From assembly GCA_964640955.1 (NCBI GenBank), contig CAZXJI010000031.1:1-30568 (forward strand): 30,568 nucleotides of DNA, written 5' to 3'. The translations under genes were made by a program, and so were the position numbers. Below the pieces are notes generated by a model. It made no database searches. It was not told the DNA's origin and worked only from the letters and a program-made list of their open reading frames with translations. Shown here piece by piece: positions 6,789-13,343 of this stretch (positions within the stretch are counted from its first letter, which is position 1; each line of letters begins with the position of its first letter). Source of the DNA: CAXXOK01 sp964640955. Its GTDB lineage: Bacteria; Bacillota; Clostridia; Christensenellales; Aristaeellaceae.

Positions 6789-7634
6789 ATGAAGAAACTT
6801 ATGGGCATTCTCCTGGCGGCCGTGATGGGCCTGGGTCTGGTCGGCACCGCTTTCGCCTCCGACGAGATCATGGTCATCAGCCGTGAGGCCGGCAGCGGCA
6901 CGCGCGGCGCTTTCGTGGAGCTGACGGGCGTGGAAGCCAAGGACGCCGACGGCAACAAGGTCGACCACACTTACGAGGACGCGGTTATCCAGAACGGCAC
7001 GGCGCAGGTCATCACCACCGTCGCCAGCGCCGAGGACGCGATCGGCTACATCTCGCTGGGCTCTCTGGACGACACCGTGAAGGCCCTGACCGTGGACGGC
7101 GTGGAAGCCACCGCCGAGAACGTGCAGAACGGCACCTACACCCTGGCCCGTCCCTTCAACATCGCCGTCAAGGAAGGCTTGAGCGACACCGCCAAGGACT
7201 TCATCGCCTGGATCCTCAGCGCCGAAGGCCAGCAGATCGTCGAGGAGAACAAGTACGTGGCCCTGCCCGCGGTTGAGTACACCGCCGCGCCCGTGGCCGG
7301 CAAGATCGTCGTAGGCGGCAGCTCCTCCGTCGGCCCCCTGATGGAGAAACTCGCCGAGGTTTACATGGCCGCCAACGCGGACGTGGACATCGAAGTGCAG
7401 ATCAGCGATTCCACCACCGGTATGACCGGCGCGGCGGACGGCACCTTCGACATCGGCATGGCGAGCCGCGAGCTTAAGCAGAGCGAGCTGGACAACGGCC
7501 TCACCCCGACCGTGATCGCCATGGACGGCATCGCGATGGTCGTCAACAACGCCAACACGCTTGCAAACATCACCACCGAGCAGATTCGCCAGGTCTTCGT
7601 GGGCGAGATCACCCTCTGGTCCGAGCTGCAGTAA
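6789..7634 (+). CDS. pstS: PstS-type phosphate-binding protein, circularly permuted
   Basis: 281 aa. Residues 1-23 are a signal peptide ending TAFA, cleaved before SDEI; there is no lipobox cysteine, so it is not a classical lipoprotein. The order of the halves is reversed compared with ordinary PstS. Residues 27-159 hold the segment that is normally C-terminal, starting with VISREAGSGTRGAF (29-42), which carries the Arg and the Ser-Gly-Thr phosphate ligands, and ending with FIAWILSAEGQQIV. A linker (about 160-171) leads to the segment that is normally N-terminal: GKIVVGGSSSVGPLMEKL (171-188), SDSTTGM (206-212), DIGMASREL (221-229), DGIAMVVN (246-253) and TTEQIRQVFVGEITLWSEL. Each motif occurs once, so this is a permutation, not a duplication or truncation. 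It lies divergent to pstCAB-phoUBR under its own Pho box. An AAAGGATGG lies about 10 nt upstream of the ATG. Function as the phosphate receptor is inferred from intact ligand motifs and context. Confidence 0.9.
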   Translation: MKKLMGILLAAVMGLGLVGTAFASDEIMVISREAGSGTRGAFVELTGVEAKDADGNKVDHTYEDAVIQNGTAQVITTVASAEDAIGYISLGSLDDTVKALTVDGVEATAENVQNGTYTLARPFNIAVKEGLSDTAKDFIAWILSAEGQQIVEENKYVALPAVEYTAAPVAGKIVVGGSSSVGPLMEKLAEVYMAANADVDIEVQISDSTTGMTGAADGTFDIGMASRELKQSELDNGLTPTVIAMDGIAMVVNNANTLANITTEQIRQVFVGEITLWSELQ

Positions 7635-7656
7635 ACGTCGGCCTACGGCCTCCTTC

Positions 7657-7682
7657 GGGAAGGGGATTGCGATCCCCCTCCC
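7657..7682 (+). terminator. hairpin downstream of pstS
   Basis: GGGAAGGGGAT and ATCCCCCTCCC pair across a TGCG loop with one mismatch, 23 nt after the pstS stop. No T tract follows. It may be a terminator or an mRNA-stabilising structure. Confidence 0.4.
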
Positions 7683-7765
7683 GACCTCCCCCGGGGACAA
7701 TGTTACGCAAACAGAACCGGGAGAACCTCGCATCGAAAGTTCGTTCGCAGTCAGAACGGCCAAGC

Positions 7766-7807
7766 GCGAAACGCCCCGCAGGCAAAGGTCTGCGGGGCGT
7801 TTCGCGT
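7766..7807 (+). terminator. perfect 17-bp hairpin downstream of pstS
   Basis: The left arm 7766-7782 (CGCGAAACGCCCCGCAG) is an exact reverse complement of 7791-7807 (CTGCGGGGCGTTTCGCG), with an 8-nt loop. It is the strongest hairpin between pstS and the acetyltransferase gene. The following bases TCAAGG are not T-rich, so it is an atypical intrinsic terminator at best. Confidence 0.5.
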
Positions 7808-7903
7808 CAAGGTGTCAAAAACCTGGTTTTGCAGGCTGGCGCGAAGCCGTTTTCTGCGTTATGATAGCATGCAGTTGCAAGGAAAGCGGAGTGAAGAACG
7901 CAA

Positions 7904-8410
7904 ATGAAGCAAAAATGGGAAACCGAACGGCTGGAACTGGTACCCCTCGACGGGCGAAGGATTCGGCTTTGGGTGAGCGATGCCACCGCGCTGGACGCGG
8001 AACTCGGTTGCGCGGGTACGGGCGCGCTGCTGGACGATTCCTTTGCCGAAATTCTGAAAAAGCAAGCGTGCGCGGCGGAAGCAGATCCCGGCTGCGAATT
8101 CTGGTATCGCTTCTGGCTGATGATCCGCAAAAGCGACCGCGCCGCCGTCGGCTCGGCCGACTTCAAGCGTCCGCCGGACGCCGACGGAACGGTGGAGATC
8201 GGCTATGGTCTGGGAGCGGGCTACGAGCACAACGGGTACATGACCGAGGCCGTCGGTGAAATGTGCCGCTGGGCGCTCGCCCAACGCGGCGTGACGGGCG
8301 TGACCGCCGAAACGCTGAAGGCGAACCTCGCTTCCCAACGTCTTCTGCGGCGCTGCGGCTTTCGCCTTTCCCGCGAGGACGAAACGCTTTGGTGGCGGCT
8401 TACGAACTAG
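7904..8410 (+). CDS. GNAT-family N-acetyltransferase (RimJ/RimL type)
   Basis: 168 aa, typical for this family. It opens with WETERLELVPLDGRR, the usual ETERL-x-L start of RimJ/RimL-like enzymes. Acetyl-CoA binding motif A is around IGYGLGAGYEHNGYMTEAV (about 100-118), and motif B is ETLKANLASQRLLRRCGF, with the Asn and Ser/Arg expected to contact CoA. Members transfer acetyl groups from acetyl-CoA to N-termini of proteins or to small amines; the substrate cannot be told from the sequence. GGAG lies 12 nt before the ATG, a somewhat long spacing. A TATGAT at about 7860-7865 could be a -10 element. It is a single gene followed by a strong terminator. Confidence 0.85.
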   Translation: MKQKWETERLELVPLDGRRIRLWVSDATALDAELGCAGTGALLDDSFAEILKKQACAAEADPGCEFWYRFWLMIRKSDRAAVGSADFKRPPDADGTVEIGYGLGAGYEHNGYMTEAVGEMCRWALAQRGVTGVTAETLKANLASQRLLRRCGFRLSREDETLWWRLTN

Positions 8411-8434
8411 CCAACCGGAGGAAAAGCCCGTCCG

Positions 8435-8470
8435 CGCCGCGTCCGAACCCGTCGGGCGCGGCGTTTTTTT
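8435..8470 (+). terminator. intrinsic terminator of the acetyltransferase gene
   Basis: A 12-bp stem with one G-U pair (CGCCGCGTCCGA/TCGGGCGCGGCG) and a 5-nt loop is followed directly by seven Ts. Textbook rho-independent terminator. Confidence 0.93.
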
Positions 8471-8483
8471 GTATGCGGCCGCC

Positions 8484-8648
8484 TAGGTAACCGCTGAACA
8501 AATGCTCTTCACGTCTGCCTTTGCGGAACGCCGCACCTTTGGGCTCGAAAAGCCTTGAAATAGCTCCACTATTTCTTCGGTTTTTCTCCCCCAAATCTGC
8601 AGCGCTCTGCTTCGGCAACCGCAAAGTCATTTAATCAGCGGTTACCTA
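8484..8648. mobile_element. MITE-like 165-bp palindromic element with terminal inverted repeats
   Basis: TAGGTAACCGCTGA (8484-8497) and TCAGCGGTTACCTA (8635-8648) are perfect inverted repeats, and the similarity continues inward (AAATG and TT at matching places on each side). A central hairpin GAAATAG-CTCCA-CTATTTC (8557-8575) sits exactly at the midpoint (8566), and TTTGGG/CCCAAA and CTTTGCGG/CCGCAAAG pair in between. The whole element can therefore fold as one long imperfect hairpin. The outermost TA on each side could be a duplicated TA target, the habit of IS630/mariner-type elements. It has no coding capacity. It sits between two convergent genes, and its right end supplies the TAG stop of the AraC-type gene. 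No second copy is visible in this window. Confidence 0.68.
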
Positions 8649-9836
8649 CAGGTTCCGGTACCTTTGCGGCGTGTAGCCCGTGAACTCCTTGAATACCTTG
8701 GTGAAATGCCCCTGGGAGGAGAACTGGTAAAACGCCGCGATGTCCGGGATGGGGTCGTTGCCGTAGCGCATGAAGTGCGCGGCTTCCTCCACCCGGCGGC
8801 GGAGGATGAAGCGGTGCATCGCCTCCCCCGTTTCCTGCTTGAAGCGTTTGGAGAGGTAATCCGGACTCACGTCCGCGTGCGCGGCGATCAGCGGCGTTTG
8901 GAGCGGCTCGGACAGATGCTCGTCGATGTAGGCGATCGTGCGGCGGATGAGCGCGGAATAGCGCTGCCTGTGGTGGCGCTCCACCCTTTCGATGAAACGC
9001 AGGATGATCGCCTCCTCGATGGTGGAAAGCAAACGCATGTCGCTTTGCTTTTCGATGGTCTGTATGAAGCTGTCGCTCAGGGTGAACGCTTCGTCGTAGG
9101 GCACGCCGCCGGTGATGGCCGCGCGGGTGAACAGCGTGACCGACGCGATCAGCGAGTTTTTAAGCGACCTCAGCGGCGTGTCCGCCAGCGTCGCGCGCGT
9201 CAGGCGGTTGAGCTCCTCCAACAGCTGCATGGCGTGCTCCCGGTCGCCGTGGATAATTTGGCGGCCGATCTCCTGCTCGAAAAAGTAAGGGGGATGCTGG
9301 AACATGGACATGCGGTTTTTATAGGCGTTCTGGTAAAAGCGGCGGGTCAGCTCCGGGTCGGTGGGCAGCTCCGCCTGCGGGGCCTGCGCCTCCGCCTCGT
9401 CAAGAAAGGTCTTTTGCAAAAACAGGCCGATATAGTAGACGTTCATCTCGCTGAAACGCGGCAGCGCCGCATAGTGCGCCGAAAGCTGCTCGCGCTTGTC
9501 CAGCGGCAGCCGCAGCGAGCGGATCAGCCGCGGCACGTCGCAGTCGGTAAAGGTGTCCGGGCAGAACGGACCGCACAAAAGCAGCTCCTCTTCCCCGACG
9601 TGCACGTAGAAAAAACGCTCTTCATACGCGTTTTCCACGGGCACGGGGCTTACGCCCACGGCGGGGTCCAGCTTGAGGCCCGAAAGCGGCGCGTCGGGCT
9701 CGTTCAGCAGCGCCCCCGTCAGCTCCGGCTGCTGGGGCAGGGCGGAGATCAGCTTTCCGCCGCGGTACCAGAAAACCGGCAGGCGGGTGGTGTAGTGGAA
9801 ATAGCGAGCACGTTGCGCCAGTTCGTTCTCTTCCAT
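8646..9836 (-). CDS. AraC-family transcriptional regulator
   Basis: 396 aa. The last 100 residues are an AraC-type double helix-turn-helix domain: first helix pair in LQTPLIAAHADVSPDYLSKRFKQ, second in IPDIAAFYQFSSQGHFTKVFKEFTGYTPQRYR, the family signature. The N-terminal 290 residues resemble the long sensor region of YesN-like regulators of Clostridia, with no membrane segment. The start MEENELAQR is chosen because GGGAGG lies 7 nt upstream; an ATG 11 codons earlier has no such site. It is divergent from a sugar ABC transporter and GH65 gene, so it probably activates that operon in response to the sugar. Its stop codon lies in the terminal repeat of the adjacent palindromic element. It ends right after the conserved YR motif, so little if anything has been lost. 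Confidence 0.88.
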   Translation of the reverse strand: MEENELAQRARYFHYTTRLPVFWYRGGKLISALPQQPELTGALLNEPDAPLSGLKLDPAVGVSPVPVENAYEERFFYVHVGEEELLLCGPFCPDTFTDCDVPRLIRSLRLPLDKREQLSAHYAALPRFSEMNVYYIGLFLQKTFLDEAEAQAPQAELPTDPELTRRFYQNAYKNRMSMFQHPPYFFEQEIGRQIIHGDREHAMQLLEELNRLTRATLADTPLRSLKNSLIASVTLFTRAAITGGVPYDEAFTLSDSFIQTIEKQSDMRLLSTIEEAIILRFIERVERHHRQRYSALIRRTIAYIDEHLSEPLQTPLIAAHADVSPDYLSKRFKQETGEAMHRFILRRRVEEAAHFMRYGNDPIPDIAAFYQFSSQGHFTKVFKEFTGYTPQRYRNL

Positions 9837-9873
9837 ATGAAAACCTCCCAAATCCGCCAAAGATGACAACAGA

Positions 9874-9886
9874 ATTATATCATAAT
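9874..9886 (-). promoter_or_regulatory. putative -10 region and overlapping dyad of the AraC-type gene
   Basis: On the minus strand TATAAT (9879-9874) lies about 38 bp upstream of the regulator start, with a weak TTCCAT 17 bp further upstream. The 13-bp dyad ATTAT-ATC-ATAAT overlaps it and could be an operator for autoregulation; the operator idea is inference. Confidence 0.45.
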
Positions 9887-9923
9887 CATCGGTTTTATGG
9901 AATACGAATCAAAATGGATGGTA

Positions 9924-9929
9924 TATACT
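9924..9929 (+). promoter_or_regulatory. putative -10 of the sugar transporter operon
   Basis: TATACT lies 67 bp before the binding-protein start. No recognisable -35 is present at the proper distance, which fits a promoter that needs an activator such as the divergent AraC-type protein. Confidence 0.42.
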
Positions 9930-9996
9930 GTCAGTAACGACCGAGGGAGATGAACCGCCTCCTTCGAGTCACGGATGAATATAGGAGGGAAAATCC

Positions 9997-11187
9997 ATGA
10001 AAAAAATGCTGGCCATTCTGTTGACCTTCGCGCTGGTGCTGGCCACGACCGCCGCGCTGGCCGAACCCGCAACCGTCAGGTTTGCCGCGCAAGCCGACTC
10101 CACGCCCGCCACGCAGGCGGTGGTGGACGCCTTCAACGCCTCCCAGGACGCCTACAAGGTCGAGTGGGTGGACATGACCAACGACTCCGGCGCCATGCGC
10201 GAGCAGCTGACGACCTCGCTTAAAGCGGGCAGCAGCGAGTACGACATCATCTCCATGGACGTGGTGTGGGCCGGCGAATTCGCCGCTTCCGGCTACATTC
10301 AGCCCCTGGATATGATGATCGAGGACGCGGGCCTGGACGTGGCCGATTACAACGCCGGTTCCATGGCTTCCGGTAACTACAACGGCAAGCAGTACGTGCT
10401 GCCCTTCTTCCCCGACCTGGGCCTTTTGTACTTCCGCACCGACATCGTGAGTGAAGAGGACGCCGCCAAGCTCGTCGCGGGCGACTACACCTGGGCGGAT
10501 CTCCTCGCCATGTCCGAAAAGTACGCCGGCGAGGGCGGCACCACCACGGGCTTCGTGTTCCAGGCGTCGCTGTACGAGGGCCTCGTCTGCAACGCCAACG
10601 AGTTCACCTCCAACTGGAAGGACATCAAGGGCGGCCTGGAAATCATGAAGCAGTTCATCGATTCCAAGTCCACGCCGGACAACATCCTCAACTACACCGA
10701 AGGCGAAACCGCCAACAGCTTCATCAAGGGCGAGAGCGTGTTCGCCCGCAACTGGCCGTATCAGTGGGGTTCCATTAAGAGCGAGGGCACCATCACCACC
10801 GATCAGGTCGCGGTCGCGCCCCTGCCGGGCGGCTCCACCGTGGGCGGCTGGATCCTGGGCATCAACAAGAACAGCGAGAACGCCGAGGGCGCCTTCGCCT
10901 TCATCACCTACTTGAACAGCGAGGAAGGCCAGCTGATTATGAGCGAGCAGGGCGGCTATCTGCCCGGCCTCAACAAGATGCTGACCGACGAGCGCATCTT
11001 GGCTTCCGACGCCCGCCTGAGCATGGTCGGCTTCCAGAACGCGCTCAAGACCACCATCGCCCGTCCCGTGAGCGCCGAGTATTCCAAGGTTTCCGACGCG
11101 CTCCAGCAGGCGATCTACCCCTACCTGAGCGGCAGCGCCGAAATCGACGCGACCGTGACGGCGGTTGAAGCCGCCCTGGCGGAGTAA
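9997..11187 (+). CDS. sugar ABC transporter extracellular solute-binding protein
   Basis: 396 aa. A signal peptide (1-22, MKKMLAILLTFALVLATTAALA) lacks a lipobox cysteine. The mature protein has the family 1 (MalE-like) pattern: VRFAAQADS, then FNASQDAYKVEWVDM, AGSSEYDIISMDVVWAGEFAASGYIQPLD (ligand-cleft region), YVLPFFPDLGLLYFRTDIV, VAPLPGGSTVGGWILGIN and AFAFITYLNSEEGQ. AGGAGG is 8 nt upstream of the ATG. It is followed by a hairpin terminator and two permease genes, the usual arrangement when the receptor must be made in excess. The sugar is not evident from sequence; the adjacent GH65 phosphorylase suggests a disaccharide or short alpha-glucoside. Confidence 0.9.
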   Translation: MKKMLAILLTFALVLATTAALAEPATVRFAAQADSTPATQAVVDAFNASQDAYKVEWVDMTNDSGAMREQLTTSLKAGSSEYDIISMDVVWAGEFAASGYIQPLDMMIEDAGLDVADYNAGSMASGNYNGKQYVLPFFPDLGLLYFRTDIVSEEDAAKLVAGDYTWADLLAMSEKYAGEGGTTTGFVFQASLYEGLVCNANEFTSNWKDIKGGLEIMKQFIDSKSTPDNILNYTEGETANSFIKGESVFARNWPYQWGSIKSEGTITTDQVAVAPLPGGSTVGGWILGINKNSENAEGAFAFITYLNSEEGQLIMSEQGGYLPGLNKMLTDERILASDARLSMVGFQNALKTTIARPVSAEYSKVSDALQQAIYPYLSGSAEIDATVTAVEAALAE

Positions 11188-11196
11188 CCGAACTCC

Positions 11197-11232
11197 GGCC
11201 GCCGGGTGCGCAAACGCCCGGCGGCCTTTCTT
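11197..11232 (+). terminator. intrinsic terminator / attenuator between binding protein and permease
   Basis: GGCCGCCGGG and CCCGGCGGCC form a perfect 10-bp stem followed by TTTCTT. Its place inside the operon suggests partial termination, giving more binding protein than permease. Confidence 0.82.
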
Positions 11233-11258
11233 GTGCCAACTAACCGGAGGTGAAGGTC

Positions 11259-12461
11259 ATGCAGCGACGGATGACATGGAAAGAATTCATGTTTGTATTG
11301 CCGCTACTCCTGCTGGTCTCGGTCTTCTCGCTGTATCCGATCCTTTCGTCGTTCGTATACACGCTGTTCGACTATCAGACCAATAACCAGACGAAAAACG
11401 CGCTGTACACCGGCGCGACGCTCAACGCCCAGCTCTACGCGGAGGACTGCGACTATCTCGCCTACTACCTGCGCAAGGACATGCAGAGCGTAAGCGAGGC
11501 CGATCAGCCGACGCTCACGGCGCTGGAGGAAAAGCTGACCGCGCAGAAGGAACGCTACGAGAGCGGCGAAAAGACCCTGTCCCTGACCGGCACGACCGAA
11601 GCGGAGATCACCGCCCTGATTGCCGAAACGCGGCAGACGGTGGAAACGCTCTCGGCGAGCTACCCCGACCTTCGCATCGTCACCAAGAGCCCGCAATTGC
11701 TGGCCGAGATGGAAACCTGCCTGGTAAGCAGCAACTTCATCGGACTTTCGAACTACGGGGTGCTGTTCCAGGATTCGCGCTTCGGGCAGGCGGTGGGAAA
11801 CACGTTCGTGTTCACCGTCATCTCCGTGTCGGTGGAACTGCTGCTGGGCATGGCGCTGGCGCTGATCATGGACAAGGCCATGAAGGGCATCGGCCTGGTG
11901 CGCACCACGGCGCTCATTCCCTGGGCGATCCCCACGGCGGTGTCGGCGCTGATCTGGTGCTACCTGTACGACGGCACCAGCGGCGTGGTGGCGATGGTGT
12001 TTGCCAAACTGGGGATCATCGCGTCGCCGGAACTGCTTTTGACCACCGCGGGGGGCACCATGTTCAGCGCGATCCTGGCCGACGTGTGGAAAACGACGCC
12101 GTACATGGCGCTGCTGCTGCTGGCCGGTTTGCAGGTGATCGACCGCGGGCTGTACGAATCCTCCGCCATCGACGGCGCGGGGCCGGTGCGCACGTTTACC
12201 AGCATCACCCTGCCGCTGCTCAAGCCCAGCATGCTGGTGGCGCTCTTGTTCCGGACGCTGGACGCCTTCCGCGTGTACGACCTGATCGCCGTCTTAACCA
12301 AGGGCACGCCGGAGACGCTTTCCATATACGCCTATAAAATGATGATCGGGCAGAGCAACTACGGCTACGGCTCGGTGATCGTGGTGGCGATGTTCGCGCT
12401 GGTGGCGCTGATCGCCTTCGTGTACGTGAAGGTGCTCGGCGCGGAACTGATACAGGAATAG
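11259..12461 (+). CDS. sugar ABC transporter permease (MalF/UgpA type) with a large extracytoplasmic insert
   Basis: 400 aa, about 100 longer than most UgpA-type permeases. TM1 is at about residues 10-32. A hydrophilic, mostly helical insert of about 110 residues follows (about 40-150, rich in Glu, Gln, Thr and Leu, for example LTALEEKLTAQKERYESGEK). The normal family sequence resumes at FIGLSNYGVLFQDSRFGQAVGNTFVF. Five further helices and the ATPase-contact loop ESSAIDGAGPVRTFTSITLP (EAA motif) follow. The start is the ATG at 11259, 8 nt after GGAGG; the open frame begins earlier with a GTG that overlaps this site. The insert recalls the P2 loop of E. coli MalF, which contacts the binding protein. 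No ATPase gene is nearby, so a shared MsmX/MsmK-like ATPase elsewhere is likely. Confidence 0.9.
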   Translation: MQRRMTWKEFMFVLPLLLLVSVFSLYPILSSFVYTLFDYQTNNQTKNALYTGATLNAQLYAEDCDYLAYYLRKDMQSVSEADQPTLTALEEKLTAQKERYESGEKTLSLTGTTEAEITALIAETRQTVETLSASYPDLRIVTKSPQLLAEMETCLVSSNFIGLSNYGVLFQDSRFGQAVGNTFVFTVISVSVELLLGMALALIMDKAMKGIGLVRTTALIPWAIPTAVSALIWCYLYDGTSGVVAMVFAKLGIIASPELLLTTAGGTMFSAILADVWKTTPYMALLLLAGLQVIDRGLYESSAIDGAGPVRTFTSITLPLLKPSMLVALLFRTLDAFRVYDLIAVLTKGTPETLSIYAYKMMIGQSNYGYGSVIVVAMFALVALIAFVYVKVLGAELIQE

Positions 12462-12473
12462 GAGGGGAGCAGA

Positions 12474-13340
12474 ATGACGACGCAGACCGCGATTCAACCG
12501 GACGCCTATACCACCCGGCGGCGCATCGGGCACGTGCTGATGTGGGTACTCATCCTGTGCTTCATCTTCATCAACCTTTTCCCGTTCCTGTGGGTGCTGG
12601 TGACCTCCTTCAAGCCCGGCAGCGAAATCTACGGCGCGAGCACGGCCTTCCGCGTGATCGCCGTGAACCCCACCGTCGGCAACTACCTGACCGTGGTGCA
12701 AAAGGGTATTCTGCACTCGGTGTTCAACAGTCTCGTGGTGAGCGGCATCACCACGCTGTACGTGGTCATGGTCGCCTCCATGTCCGCCTACATCATCGCG
12801 CGCAGCCATTTCAAGGGCAAAACGGCGCTCATGTCGCTGATCCTGGGCATATCGATGTTCCCGCAGATGATCATCGTCGGCCCGATCTTCAACATGTTCT
12901 ACCAGTTCAAGCTTCTCAACAGCTACTGGGTGACGCTCGCCTATTCCAGCATCACGCTGCCGCTGGCCGTGTGGATTATGGTGGCGCACTTCAAGCGCAT
13001 CCCCCTCTCGGTGGAGGAGGCCGCCCGCATCGACGGCTGCTCGCAGTGGCAGTCGCTTTGGAAGGTCATCTTCCCCATGGCCGCGCCGGGCGTGTTCACC
13101 ACCGCGATCATGACGTTCATCTCCGCGTGGAACGAGTATCTTTTAACGCTTACGCTCAACTCCGAAAAGGAATTCCAAACGGTGCCGGTAGCCATCAACG
13201 CGCTTCGGACGCAGTTTTCCATCCTCTGGGGCGAAATTACGGCGGCGACGATCATCGTGGTGGTCCCGACGCTGGCGATCGTCCTCTTGTTCCAAAAACA
13301 GATCGTGTCCGGCATCACGTCCGGCGCGGTGAAGGAGTAA
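12474..13340 (+). CDS. sugar ABC transporter permease (MalG type)
   Basis: 288 aa with six membrane segments, the first being VLMWVLILCFIFINLFPFLW. The EAA loop is EEAARIDGCSQWQSLWKVIFP, which contacts the ATPase. LGISMFPQMIIVGPIF and the C-terminal IVSGITSGAVKE are typical of MalG-like partners. AGGAGGGG lies 6 nt upstream of the ATG, 12 nt after the first permease gene. It pairs with the preceding permease to form the channel; substrate unknown. Confidence 0.92.
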   Translation: MTTQTAIQPDAYTTRRRIGHVLMWVLILCFIFINLFPFLWVLVTSFKPGSEIYGASTAFRVIAVNPTVGNYLTVVQKGILHSVFNSLVVSGITTLYVVMVASMSAYIIARSHFKGKTALMSLILGISMFPQMIIVGPIFNMFYQFKLLNSYWVTLAYSSITLPLAVWIMVAHFKRIPLSVEEAARIDGCSQWQSLWKVIFPMAAPGVFTTAIMTFISAWNEYLLTLTLNSEKEFQTVPVAINALRTQFSILWGEITAATIIVVVPTLAIVLLFQKQIVSGITSGAVKE

Positions 13341-13343
13341 ACC

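Noticed and set aside
6756..7763. 335-aa minus-strand open frame opposite pstS
   Set aside because: Gly/Val/His/Arg-rich shadow; pstS has signal peptide, binding motifs and ribosome binding site.
7561..8259. Plus-strand open frame spanning the end of pstS into the acetyltransferase gene
   Set aside because: It crosses two strong hairpins and two real genes in other frames and has no family-like sequence.
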